Assembly: GCA_017410265.1 (NCBI GenBank) | Contig: JAFQRC010000005.1 | Coordinates: 1-64,000 of the forward strand | Direction: 5' to 3' | Source of the DNA: Ruminococcus sp. | GTDB taxonomy: Bacteria; Bacillota; Clostridia; Oscillospirales; Acutalibacteraceae | DNA: 64,000 nucleotides | Part shown: positions 35,985 through 43,408 of the stretch, one piece after another | Position numbering within the stretch: position 1 is the stretch's first letter | Layout of the letters: every line of letters starts with the position of its first letter | Notes under the pieces: generated by a model | Told to the model about the DNA's origin: nothing | Databases searched by the model: none | What the model saw: the letters and a program-made list of their open reading frames with translations, nothing else | Position numbers and translations under genes: made by a program

Positions 35985-36887
35985 ATGAATTTTGTTATCT
36001 TAGACCTTGAGTGGAACGGTGCTTATAGCAAGAAGGCGAAGAAATTCGTCAACGAAATTATCGAATTCGGCGCTGTTAAAACCGACGAACAATTTAATAT
36101 TATCGATACCTTCTCGATGCTCGTCACTCCACAGATAGGAAAGAAGCTTAATTCGCGGGTGGCAGCACTTACTCACATTACAAACGAAGAGCTTTTTGAC
36201 TCAAACAACACCTTTACCCATGTGCTGTCAAAGTTTAAGAAGTTTCTTTCGGATAGCGTATTGCTCACTTGGGGCACTTCCGATATACTGACACTCCTTG
36301 AAAATCACAAGTATTATTTAGGGGAGAAAAAGCTTCCGTTTCTGACTACCTACTGCAATCTTCAGGAGTACTGTGAGCATATGCTGGGACATACTGACAA
36401 GTCGCGTCAACTGGGACTGTCCACCTGCGCACAGATGCTCTCTATCGAGGTCGAAGGACTTGAGCTTCACCGTGCGTTTGAAGACTCTAAACTAAGTCTA
36501 TTGTGTTTGAAAAAACTCTACAACAGCGAGGCGTTTCTCGAATTTATCGAAGTAGCAAATGATGAGTTCTATCGAAAGATAACCTTCAAAAATACAGTTA
36601 TTTATGATATCAAAAACCCGCTTGTTGACAAAAAGGAGTTTTACATTTGTTGCGACAAGTGTGGTAAAAAAGCCCGTAAAAAATCCAAATGGATTACCAA
36701 AAACAGGTCCTTTCGAGCTCAGTTTAAATGCAATAAATGCAAACGCGATTTTGAAGGCAGACTCACATTCCGACTGAAATACGACGGTGTGAGTGTTGAC
36801 AGACGAATTGTTGAAATCAACAGGGAAGAGAAAAAAGAAAAGCGAAAAGGCATATTCGCTAAGACGAATAAGACCAATAATGATTAA
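35985..36887 (+). CDS. DnaQ-like 3'-5' exonuclease with C-terminal zinc ribbon
   Basis: A 300-residue protein. The DEDD-type exonuclease core is seen in FVILDLEWNGAYSKKAKKFV (first two acids), EIIEFGAVKTDEQFNIID, the middle LTWGTSDILTLLENHKYYL and HRAFEDSKLSLLCL (last acids). After residue about 225 comes a zinc-ribbon-like region with CDKCGKKARKK and CNKCKRDF. The ATG at 35985 starts the exonuclease fold and has TAGGA upstream; earlier in-frame codons run into a dispersed repeat. Related to KapD-like nucleases. The substrate, RNA or DNA, is not evident. Confidence 0.82.
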   Translation: MNFVILDLEWNGAYSKKAKKFVNEIIEFGAVKTDEQFNIIDTFSMLVTPQIGKKLNSRVAALTHITNEELFDSNNTFTHVLSKFKKFLSDSVLLTWGTSDILTLLENHKYYLGEKKLPFLTTYCNLQEYCEHMLGHTDKSRQLGLSTCAQMLSIEVEGLELHRAFEDSKLSLLCLKKLYNSEAFLEFIEVANDEFYRKITFKNTVIYDIKNPLVDKKEFYICCDKCGKKARKKSKWITKNRSFRAQFKCNKCKRDFEGRLTFRLKYDGVSVDRRIVEINREEKKEKRKGIFAKTNKTNND

Positions 36888-36896
36888 TTAAGCTTT

Positions 36897-36929
36897 ATGC
36901 GCACAGAGTTTTCTGTGCGCATTTTTTTC
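36897..36929 (+). terminator. Terminator after the exonuclease gene
   Basis: ATGCGCACAG/CTGTGCGCAT with a short loop, followed by seven T residues. Confidence 0.92.
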
Positions 36930-37071
36930 TAAAAATTCACCTTTTCTAATTTATTAATACTCTTTTGACAAAAATTGCATTGCGTATTTTGATATATCTT
37001 GTCTGATACCGAGTTTTTCTGTCCTTATTCTGTGAACTGTTTGTAAAATCGAACAAATATTCGAAAAACTA

Positions 37072-37100
37072 TTGAAACATGTGGAAATTTCTGCTAAAAT
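37072..37100 (+). promoter_or_regulatory. Promoter of the small sigma-like gene pair
   Basis: TTGAAA (37072-37077), 17 bases, then TAAAAT (37095-37100) with a TGC extension before it. The ATG is 77 bases further on. Nothing else is seen in the 36930-37176 gap. Confidence 0.65.
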
Positions 37101-37176
37101 ATAAATCGAAGTCAAGCCCCAGCTTCAACGAATAAGCCCCGAAAAATTTACTAAATGACGGAAAGGACGAAGATTT

Positions 37177-37392
37177 ATGGATTACATAAAATGGTCGCAG
37201 GAATATACAGACGAAGCGAAGAAGATTTTGAGGATTATCGAAAACAAGAAGAAAATGCTCAAAAATGTCACTCGTGACGAGCGGCATAGTCTCAACGCTG
37301 AAATCATCAATCTCAGAAATATTTATTATGAGTGTATGCTCACAGCAAAGCACCTGTACGAGCGCGCAGGAGAGATGTTAGATGCAGCTTGA
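37177..37392 (+). CDS. Small charged helical protein of unknown function
   Basis: A 71-residue protein, mostly helix-forming and rich in Lys and Glu (MDYIKWSQEYTDEAKKILRI, then NKKKMLKNVTRDERHSLNAE). I do not recognise the family. It follows GGAAAGGACG and a promoter, and overlaps the next gene by 11 bases, so the two are translated together. Such pairs of a small helical protein and a sigma-region-4 protein resemble regulators found in prophages and conjugative elements. No other phage gene is nearby. Confidence 0.7.
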   Translation: MDYIKWSQEYTDEAKKILRIIENKKKMLKNVTRDERHSLNAEIINLRNIYYECMLTAKHLYERAGEMLDAA

Positions 37393-37672
37393 TTGTATCA
37401 ACATCACACAGGAAAATTCAAATCTCGTGTCATACAGCGTGTATCAGTCAGCCGGTACTAATAAAACAGATTTAATGAAAATGAGACAGCTTTTAAATAT
37501 TGCGCTAAAAACCGAGTTGACAGATAGACAGCGGGAGTGCCTTGAGATGTATTACTACAAAAATCTGAAAATGGTCGAAATTGCATCACTTCTATCAGTT
37601 TCGCCGTCCACCGTTACCCGCCACATAAAAGCTGCTCAGAGAAAACTCAAAAATCTAGCTAAATATTGCTAA
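37382..37672 (+). CDS. Sigma-70 region 4-like DNA-binding protein
   Basis: A 96-residue protein. The C-terminal half is a sigma region 4 helix-turn-helix: LTDRQRECLEMYYYKNLKMV, then EIASLLSVSPSTVTRHIKAA. There is no region 2, so it cannot act as a full sigma factor by itself. It probably acts as a small regulator or antitermination-like protein. It starts inside the upstream gene (11-base overlap) and is followed by a terminator. Its closest relatives by pattern are phage or mobile-element regulators; this is inference. Confidence 0.78.
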   Translation: MQLDCINITQENSNLVSYSVYQSAGTNKTDLMKMRQLLNIALKTELTDRQRECLEMYYYKNLKMVEIASLLSVSPSTVTRHIKAAQRKLKNLAKYC

Positions 37673-37677
37673 AGAGG

Positions 37678-37702
37678 CGCCCCTTGTTTTAAGGGGCGTT
37701 TT
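37678..37702 (+). terminator. Terminator of the small sigma-like pair
   Basis: CGCCCCTT-GTTTT-AAGGGGCG followed by TTTTG. Confidence 0.9.
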
Positions 37703-37739
37703 GATTGCAAAAATTATATATATACATTTAAAATATATT

Positions 37740-37765
37740 TGAACCAAATATAAAGTTCAGTCGTA
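37740..37765 (+). promoter_or_regulatory. ECF-type promoter before the ECF sigma gene
   Basis: TGAACC (37740-37745), 16 bases, then CGTA (37762-37765). This resembles Bacillus SigW-type promoters (TGAAAC, N16, CGTA), suggesting autoregulation. It lies about 30 bases before the sigma gene start. Confidence 0.6.
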
Positions 37766-37795
37766 TATATATTGAAAGCTTTCAAGGAGGATGAA

Positions 37796-38293
37796 ATGAA
37801 CAAAAAAATTCTACCTTACATAAATGAATATTCATTGAGCCTGACAAAGCTGTGCAATTCGTTGTGCTGTAATTCCCACGATGCACAGGATTTGTTTCAG
37901 TCAACATGGGAGAAAGCGATTAGAAATTTTAAACGCTATAACCCCGAAAAATCTTTTGAAAAATGGCTCTTTACAATTTGTGTGAACACCTACCGCGATA
38001 TGCTAAAGCGCTTTGATAATAAAAAGGTTTTGCGCTTCAAAACGACTGAGGAAAAAGAAAAATTCTTAGGAGCAGTTTCGGACAATGTAGCTGAAAAAGA
38101 CGATTATATCGCACTGCATTCGGCGCTGAAAAAGCTTAAACCCGAACATCGAGAAGTATTAGTATTGCATTACTTCAGAGATTACCCGATAAAAGAACTC
38201 GCGTCGATACTAAGCATACCCGAAGGTACGGTGAAATCACGATTGCATTTAGCTCGAGAGCAGATGAAAAAGGAGATGAGCATTGATGAATAA
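37796..38293 (+). CDS. ECF-type RNA polymerase sigma factor
   Basis: A 165-residue sigma factor with region 2 (NSHDAQDLFQSTWEKAIRNF, then FEKWLFTICVNTYRDMLKR) and region 4 (LKKLKPEHREVLVLHYFRDY, then IKELASILSIPEGTVKSRLH). Region 3 is absent, as in the ECF group. The ATG at 37796 has AAGGAGG at good spacing. It overlaps the following anti-sigma-like gene by 8 bases, and an ECF-type promoter stands in front, so the pair is probably self-regulated. The signal is not known. Confidence 0.93.
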   Translation: MNKKILPYINEYSLSLTKLCNSLCCNSHDAQDLFQSTWEKAIRNFKRYNPEKSFEKWLFTICVNTYRDMLKRFDNKKVLRFKTTEEKEKFLGAVSDNVAEKDDYIALHSALKKLKPEHREVLVLHYFRDYPIKELASILSIPEGTVKSRLHLAREQMKKEMSIDE

Positions 38294-39059
38294 AAATGAT
38301 AGATTTGATGATATGATGCACTCTTACTGTGAGCGTGACACACATCCTTATGTGTATAAGAAGAAAAACACATTCAAATACACATCGCTTGTTGCGGTAG
38401 CACTTGTTTTTGCGATGTTGCTCAGCGTTTTGCTTATTCCATCAGGCGACAGCGACACAAACAGTTTTGTTCTTTCTGTGTCGGCAAGTGACGCGCTTGA
38501 TGACGCAACCTACCACGCTGTCAGCGCAAACAAAGTGTATGAAACAATCGGCGACGAGGTTGTTTATCGCGGACCTTCTTTAAAAGTCACAGGAGAAAAC
38601 ATCGAGAAAGTGCGTGCATACTGCACAGAAGGTTTTGTGAATCTTTCTTGCTTTGCAAAAGATTTCAACGTTACCGACAAACGCTTCTTCGAACTATATC
38701 CGCCTGCCGACCATGTTCCTGACCCGCTTTTTGTGTCGATTTATCTAGTAAACGATGAGGGCGAGTTTGAAGAAGTTATTGTAGACCCTCAAGAGTTTAT
38801 TGCCCCTGATTTGGACAGGGTTATCGACTACAACTGCATAGAAATCGTAGATGAAAACAAGCACCCTGAAGAGAAGTATATTTACATCGGGTGTAGTCCA
38901 CGAAAGGAAAACTTAAAAGATTTATTGCCTGAAGAATTTTCGCCTGCATATAACGATACGATTGTAGTAGAAGTGACATATTTAAACGGCGAAGTCGAGA
39001 CACAGACAGCATCGATTTCTTATGAGAACAAACAGGTTGTTTTTGAAATCACCCAATAA
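38286..39059 (+). CDS. Probable membrane anti-sigma factor
   Basis: A 257-residue protein with a short cytoplasmic N-terminus (residues 1-28), one membrane helix (FKYTSLVAVALVFAMLLSVL) and an extracellular domain of about 200 residues that I do not recognise. It is translationally coupled to the ECF sigma gene by an 8-base overlap, and this layout is typical of anti-sigma factors that hold the sigma at the membrane. The N-terminus contains HSYCERDTH but no full zinc anti-sigma motif. The anti-sigma role is inferred from position and topology. Confidence 0.75.
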   Translation: MNKNDRFDDMMHSYCERDTHPYVYKKKNTFKYTSLVAVALVFAMLLSVLLIPSGDSDTNSFVLSVSASDALDDATYHAVSANKVYETIGDEVVYRGPSLKVTGENIEKVRAYCTEGFVNLSCFAKDFNVTDKRFFELYPPADHVPDPLFVSIYLVNDEGEFEEVIVDPQEFIAPDLDRVIDYNCIEIVDENKHPEEKYIYIGCSPRKENLKDLLPEEFSPAYNDTIVVEVTYLNGEVETQTASISYENKQVVFEITQ

Positions 39060-39085
39060 ATTGAATGTTAGCATAATCCTAAATC

Positions 39086-39116
39086 AAAAGACCTACTCAT
39101 AACGAGTAGGTCTTTT
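39086..39116. terminator. Terminator after the sigma/anti-sigma operon
   Basis: AAAAGACCTACTC-ATAAC-GAGTAGGTCTTTT, symmetric enough to act in both directions. The convergent small gene ends at 39140. Confidence 0.88.
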
Positions 39117-39139
39117 GGTATATAAGTAGTAATATAATC

Positions 39140-39349
39140 TTAAATTGCAAAATCCTCTTCTTTAAACTTAGGTAGAGCGATTTGCCTTTTAGGTTCTCTC
39201 ATGATAGGGTTGTACTCAAACTTTCTGCATTTGCCGTTTTTGAGAACTTTGCTAATAGTGCAGAACTGAGTGCCATTATTTATCTGTGAGTGAGTGCAGT
39301 AATCACAGCTCACTTCTATGTTGTTACCAAAAAACTTGAATTTTTTCAT
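39140..39349 (-). CDS. Small cysteine-rich, probably zinc-binding protein
   Basis: A 69-residue protein that I cannot assign. Four cysteines in two groups (CDYCTHS and CTISKVLKNGKCRKF) suggest a bound zinc. The ATG at 39349 has TCGGAGGAATT just upstream; a longer frame reaching 39409 lacks such a site. It is a single gene on the minus strand, divergent from pgeF. Similar small CxxC proteins are common in Clostridia as uncharacterised genes. Confidence 0.72.
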   Translation of the reverse strand: MKKFKFFGNNIEVSCDYCTHSQINNGTQFCTISKVLKNGKCRKFEYNPIMREPKRQIALPKFKEEDFAI

Positions 39350-39454
39350 AATTCCTCCGATAGATTTATTATGTAGCTTAAGTATACCACGATTATTATC
39401 CACTTGCAAGCATAAGATAAGTGTAGTATAATTTCTTTGCTTTGAGGTGATTTT

Positions 39455-40279
39455 ATGAACATAAATTCAAAAACTATGACCCTGAACGAAAACGCAGGGG
39501 TGCATTACTTAACATACAACAGGCTAAGTGAAATTGATTTTATCAATCACGCTTTTTCTACCCGTTTAGGCGGAGTGTCAAAGGGCATTTTTGAGAGTAT
39601 GAACCTCTCTTTTGAGCACGATGATTTTGACTCCGTGACTGAAAACTACAAGCGTATCTGTAACGCCTGTTCATTTGATTATGACACATTGGTTGCCTCA
39701 TCTCAGGATCACCACACCTTTGTCAGAGTATGCACAAAGGAAAATTGCGGAATCGGCATTTATAAGAAGAAGGATATCGAGAGTGTTGACGCACTCGTTA
39801 CAAACGAAAAGGGAGTGACCCTTGTCACATATTATGCTGATTGTACACCTCTGTTTTTTGTCGATACAAAGAAGCACGCTATCGGCTTAGCTCACGCGGG
39901 TTGGCGTGGAACTGTAGGAAAAATCGGAGCAGAAGTTATAAGAACCATGACTACAAACTACGGCACTGACCCTGCCGATTTAGTCTGTGCGATAGGTCCC
40001 GCTATCTCAAAATGCTGCTACGAGGTTGATAAAGCCTGTGCTGAAAATTTCTACGAACTAAAGCTTGATGACAACAGATTTGTTTTCCCTAAAGAGGACG
40101 GGAAATTTATGATAGACCTGCTTGAAACAAATCGTCAGATTTTAGTGTCAGCAGGAGTAATGGAAGAAAATATAGTTCTTTCCGATTTGTGTACTAAGTG
40201 CAACAGTAAGCTACTCTGGAGTCACCGCGCAACAAATGGCAAACGCGGTACAATGGCAGCCTTTATGTGCCTGAAATAA
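39455..40279 (+). CDS. pgeF: Peptidoglycan editing factor PgeF / YfiH-LACC1-type purine nucleosidase
   Basis: A 274-residue protein of the multicopper-oxidase-like family that includes YfiH/PgeF and human LACC1. Conserved elements: HAFSTRLGGVSKGIFESMNL, SQDHHTFV, the metal histidine in LAHAGWRGTVGKIGAEV, and the cysteine motif IGPAISKCCYEV. Members remove wrongly placed amino acids from cell-wall precursors or act on purine nucleosides; the sequence does not decide which. The ATG at 39455 follows TTGAGGTGA. It is a single gene with a strong terminator. Confidence 0.9.
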   Translation: MNINSKTMTLNENAGVHYLTYNRLSEIDFINHAFSTRLGGVSKGIFESMNLSFEHDDFDSVTENYKRICNACSFDYDTLVASSQDHHTFVRVCTKENCGIGIYKKKDIESVDALVTNEKGVTLVTYYADCTPLFFVDTKKHAIGLAHAGWRGTVGKIGAEVIRTMTTNYGTDPADLVCAIGPAISKCCYEVDKACAENFYELKLDDNRFVFPKEDGKFMIDLLETNRQILVSAGVMEENIVLSDLCTKCNSKLLWSHRATNGKRGTMAAFMCLK

Positions 40280-40287
40280 CCATAAAA

Positions 40288-40326
40288 ATATGCACCCCAA
40301 AAGTGTCTAACTTTTGGGGTGCATAT
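40288..40326. terminator. Bidirectional terminator between pgeF and the thioredoxin gene
   Basis: ATATGCACCCCAAAAG and its complement around a 7-base loop, a 16-bp stem between convergent genes. Confidence 0.85.
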
Positions 40327-40345
40327 CAATTCAGCAGTGCTTTAT

Positions 40346-40927
40346 TTATTTTATCATATCAATACCTTGTTGAAGTTGTTCTTTGTTTAACGCACCTACA
40401 GCGTAGGTCACTAAATCTCCGTTTTCGTCTATAAAAATCGTCATCGGCAGAGAAGAAGCACCATAAACGCTTGCTGCCATACCGTCAGTATCGTAGAAAA
40501 CAGGGAAGGTGTAGCCCTGTTCTTCAATTAGCTTTTTAGCATCACCTTTACTGTCGCCCGAAGTCATATTGACCATCATAAACTGAATGTCCTCATTTTC
40601 CTTGTAAGCCTCTTCAAAAAACGGCATTTCCTGTTTACATGGTGAGCACCAGCTAGCCCACATATTCAGTACAATCGGCTTGCCGAAAAAACCGGATAGC
40701 GTTACTTCACTGCCGTTTTCATTTTCCACGACAAAGTCAGGGGCGGAGTAGTCAACATTTTCATCGTTTTTGTTGTTATCATTTTTAGCATCAGTGCTTT
40801 GTGAGGTGGTATCTGCAAGATTATCAGGCTCAAAGTTACTGCTTAAGTTGTTATAAAGTAATAAAACTCCAACAAATGCCACCACAAAAATTGCGATGCT
40901 TATAATAATTTTCATTTTCGTATTCAT
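40346..40927 (-). CDS. Membrane-anchored TlpA/ResA-like thioredoxin
   Basis: A 193-residue protein with an N-terminal membrane anchor (MKIIISIAIFVVAFVGVLLL), a polar linker rich in Asp and Asn, and a thioredoxin fold with the active site WASWCSPCKQEMPFF. It is extracytoplasmic. The ATG at 40927 has GAGGTG behind it; the TTG one codon earlier is less likely. It directly follows ccdA (9-base gap), which would supply electrons. Likely role: reduction of disulfides in exported proteins; no cytochrome c genes are nearby. Confidence 0.9.
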   Translation of the reverse strand: MNTKMKIIISIAIFVVAFVGVLLLYNNLSSNFEPDNLADTTSQSTDAKNDNNKNDENVDYSAPDFVVENENGSEVTLSGFFGKPIVLNMWASWCSPCKQEMPFFEEAYKENEDIQFMMVNMTSGDSKGDAKKLIEEQGYTFPVFYDTDGMAASVYGASSLPMTIFIDENGDLVTYAVGALNKEQLQQGIDMIK

Positions 40928-40936
40928 CAAATCACC

Positions 40937-41599
40937 TCAGGCTAAAACAGAAACAAACTTAGTGAGTAGTCCGCTCATCATCAGTATACCGACTAAAATA
41001 AGGATAGTTCCACAAATGATGTTAATAACTCTATAGTTTCTTTTTATGAAATCAAAAGCGCTCTTTAACTTATCAATCAGTACAGCGCTCACTATAAACG
41101 GAATTCCAAGTCCGAGTGAGTAAAATAACAGCATAATAATGCCTTTTACAGCTTGCCCTTGAGAAGAAGCCAGCATCAGTGCTGAACCTAAAAATGCACC
41201 TACGCACGGCGTCCAGCCGATAGAAAATACAACACCGAAAATAAACGAACTTAAAAAGCCTAAGTTGTCGGTTTTAGCGCTACCTCTCATACCTTTGAAA
41301 ATATTGAGTTTTAATACTCCGAGAAAGTTCAATCCGAAGAATATAACAACAAGTCCCGTAACGATATTAACAGCTACCTGATATTTTGAGAGGAAACTGC
41401 CCACAGTGCCCGCGAGTGCACCCATAGCAACAAAAACAACTGAAAAACCTGAAACAAAGCCTAAAGCGTTCTTCAGCGTTTTTCTGGTGTTTAGTTCATT
41501 TCCGCCTGCAAAGTAAGAAATATATACAGGTAGCATCGGCAGTAAACACGGCGAAATAAAGGTGATAATGCCCTCTAAAAAAGAGATGAAATATTCCAT
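40937..41599 (-). CDS. ccdA: Cytochrome c biogenesis/thiol-disulfide transporter CcdA
   Basis: A 220-residue membrane protein with six hydrophobic segments that carries electrons from cytoplasmic thioredoxin to outside partners. The family cysteines are in ITFISPCLLPMLPVYISYFA and SIGWTPCVGAFLGSALMLA. Length matches CcdA. It is followed by the TlpA-like gene and preceded by an RluA-type gene, all on the minus strand. AGGAGC stands ahead of the ATG at 41599. Confidence 0.93.
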   Translation of the reverse strand: MEYFISFLEGIITFISPCLLPMLPVYISYFAGGNELNTRKTLKNALGFVSGFSVVFVAMGALAGTVGSFLSKYQVAVNIVTGLVVIFFGLNFLGVLKLNIFKGMRGSAKTDNLGFLSSFIFGVVFSIGWTPCVGAFLGSALMLASSQGQAVKGIIMLLFYSLGLGIPFIVSAVLIDKLKSAFDFIKRNYRVINIICGTILILVGILMMSGLLTKFVSVLA

Positions 41600-41625
41600 G
41601 TTTTAGCTCCTGGTTCCAGTCTGTT

Positions 41626-42591
41626 TTATATATTTATTTTATTATCATTAACGAACCAAATTTCGTTTAAAGAAAAATCCTTTTCGTTCAGATAATTAAG
41701 CTCATCAGCACTTGTTTTAAAGTCAAAAACTAATTTGTAAGAGCATAACAGCTGATGATTCTGGTGATATCGTCTGTTGAGCGCTTTATCACCATATTTT
41801 TCGTCACCCAAGAGCGGGTGCCCGATATGCGCCATATGCGCTCTTATCTGGTGAGTTCTACCTGTCAGCAATTCAACTTCAATCAGCGAGAGATCACGCT
41901 CTTTGTCATAGCTGATAACTGAATATTTAGTGATGATTTCCTTGCTGTTTTTAGTTTCATTTTTGCTGACTCTTACTGTGTTTTTATTCTCATCTTTTGT
42001 GAGATAATCTTTGAGTGTATCGCACTTTTTCTTAGGACAACCCTTGATAATACACAGATAAAACTTTCGTATTTCTCTGGTTCTGACCTTTTCATTTAAC
42101 ACTCTCAGCGCCATCGCGTTTTTAGCTGCAATGATGATACCTCCCGTGTTTCTGTCGATTCTGTTAACTAGAGCAGGGGAGAAAGCTTTGTCCGCTTCAG
42201 GGTTGTATTCACCTTTTTCAAAGAGATAACGCTGAACTCTGTTTACCATACAGTCAGTATCATAGTTTTTATCCTGATGAACGATAACACCGGGCTTTTT
42301 GTTCAGTAGCATCAGATTATCGTCTTCATATACTATATCGAGTTTTTTCGATGCTTTCATAAACTCGTATTCTTTTTTAGTTTCCTCAAAGAACTCGTCT
42401 TTTATGTACAGCGTGAGCACATCGCCCTCATTTAAAAAAACTTCAGGGGTAGTTTTCTTGCCGTTGAGCTTGATGTACTTAGTGCGTATATATTTGTGCA
42501 TCAGCGATTTTGGCATAGTTTTGAAACGCTTGAGTATAAACTTGTCGAGTCGCTGATTTGAATCGTTTTTGTTTATCATAATCGTGCGCAT
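41626..42591 (-). CDS. RluA-family pseudouridine synthase
   Basis: A 321-residue RNA pseudouridine synthase. An N-terminal S4 domain (residues about 8-75, QRLDKFILKRFKTMPKSLMH) precedes the catalytic domain with the RluA signature VNRIDRNTGGIIIAAKN, holding the catalytic aspartate, and GRTHQIRAHMAHIGHPLLGD. The ATG at 42591 fits GGGTGGTG upstream and the family N-terminus. The target RNA (23S or tRNA) is not clear from sequence. Upstream of ccdA by 26 bases. Confidence 0.92.
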   Translation of the reverse strand: MRTIMINKNDSNQRLDKFILKRFKTMPKSLMHKYIRTKYIKLNGKKTTPEVFLNEGDVLTLYIKDEFFEETKKEYEFMKASKKLDIVYEDDNLMLLNKKPGVIVHQDKNYDTDCMVNRVQRYLFEKGEYNPEADKAFSPALVNRIDRNTGGIIIAAKNAMALRVLNEKVRTREIRKFYLCIIKGCPKKKCDTLKDYLTKDENKNTVRVSKNETKNSKEIITKYSVISYDKERDLSLIEVELLTGRTHQIRAHMAHIGHPLLGDEKYGDKALNRRYHQNHQLLCSYKLVFDFKTSADELNYLNEKDFSLNEIWFVNDNKINI

Positions 42592-42690
42592 ATAATCACC
42601 ACCCTGATTATACCACAAGAAAAATATTATTCAACAAACTTTCTGTAACACATTTATTTTGATTGTGTAATATGGTAGTGGGTGATGATT

Positions 42691-42831
42691 ATGAGATGCT
42701 GTCGCGAAAAAGTTTCTTCTGCCGTGTCATTCGGAGCGGGAGTGATACTATCGTGTGTACTGCCTACAAAGTGGGTGCTGTGTATAGCGGCTGCAACTAT
42801 TATCATCGTATGTTATAGTTGTAGGAGGTAG
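42691..42831 (+). CDS. Tiny cysteine-rich membrane protein
   Basis: A 46-residue protein: MRCCREKVSSAVSFGAGVIL, one membrane helix, KWVLCIAAATIIIVC, and a C-terminal CRR. GTGGGTGATG lies before the ATG. The pattern of a charged Cys-rich start, hydrophobic core and Cys/Arg tail recalls small clostridial proteins I have seen next to LysM genes, but I cannot name the family. Its stop overlaps the ribosome site (GGAGG) of the next tiny gene, so the two form an operon. Confidence 0.65.
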   Translation: MRCCREKVSSAVSFGAGVILSCVLPTKWVLCIAAATIIIVCYSCRR

Positions 42832-42833
42832 CT

Positions 42834-42920
42834 ATGAAAGTTGTACTTATCGAAAGACCGAAGTTTTTATCCTTTATACTTAGAAAAATCTACGGTATCA
42901 AAAAACTGCCACAGCAGTAA
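42834..42920 (+). CDS. Tiny basic protein
   Basis: A 28-residue protein, MKVVLIERPKFLSFILRKIY, then a short basic tail. The ATG at 42834 follows TAGGAGGTAG directly after the previous gene's stop. Sequence and context suggest a real, conserved small gene: ideal ribosome site, coupled to its neighbour, and a terminator immediately after. Function unknown; an amphipathic, membrane-associated peptide is plausible. Confidence 0.6.
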   Translation: MKVVLIERPKFLSFILRKIYGIKKLPQQ

Positions 42921-42927
42921 GTTAAGA

Positions 42928-42953
42928 AAGACCGCCTTGAGCGGTCTTTTTTA
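42928..42953 (+). terminator. Terminator of the two tiny genes
   Basis: AAGACCGC-CTTGA-GCGGTCTT followed by TTTT. A second stem, AACCGC/GCGGTT at 42966-42992, can serve the convergent LysM gene. Confidence 0.9.
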
Positions 42954-42994
42954 TATGTGTATGTAACCGCCTTGGAGAACCAAAGCGGTTTTTC

Positions 42995-43306
42995 TTATAC
43001 AAAAAGCTGAATTCTCTGTCCCGGGTAAATAGCGTTCGGGTCGTCAAAGTTGTTGATAGCAATAATGCTGTTAGGGTTGAGTCCATAGCGGTACGCGATT
43101 GCAAACACAGTATCACCCGGTCTTACGAAATAAAACTTAGGAGGTGTGACTTCCTCTACCGGGATTCTGAGTTTTTGTCCTGGATATATAGTGTAAGGGT
43201 AAACAATTCCGTTGTATCTTGCTATATCATTAGCAGTAGTGCCGTAAAGCTGAGCGATAGCAAACAGAGTGTTTCCTGGTCTGACAGTATAAATTACGGG
43301 TTCCAT
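42995..43306 (-). CDS. Protein of two LysM domains
   Basis: A 103-residue protein that is almost entirely two LysM modules: residues about 4-50 (YTVRPGNTLFAIAQLYGTTA ... IYPGQKLRIP) and 57-102 (YFVRPGDTVFAIAYRYGLNP ... IYPGQRIQLFV). LysM binds N-acetylglucosamine in peptidoglycan. There is no signal peptide, as in some spore-coat or spore-cortex LysM proteins of Clostridia. The role is therefore probably spore or wall related, but this is inference. Confidence 0.88.
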   Translation of the reverse strand: MEPVIYTVRPGNTLFAIAQLYGTTANDIARYNGIVYPYTIYPGQKLRIPVEEVTPPKFYFVRPGDTVFAIAYRYGLNPNSIIAINNFDDPNAIYPGQRIQLFV

Positions 43307-43408
43307 AGTTTTCCTCCTTTCTGTCTAATACCATAATATGCAGACTTTTAGAAAGTGAAATGAATATTTTTCCTGTATTTGCAAAACCTAGAGTCAGGAG
43401 GAATGCTT

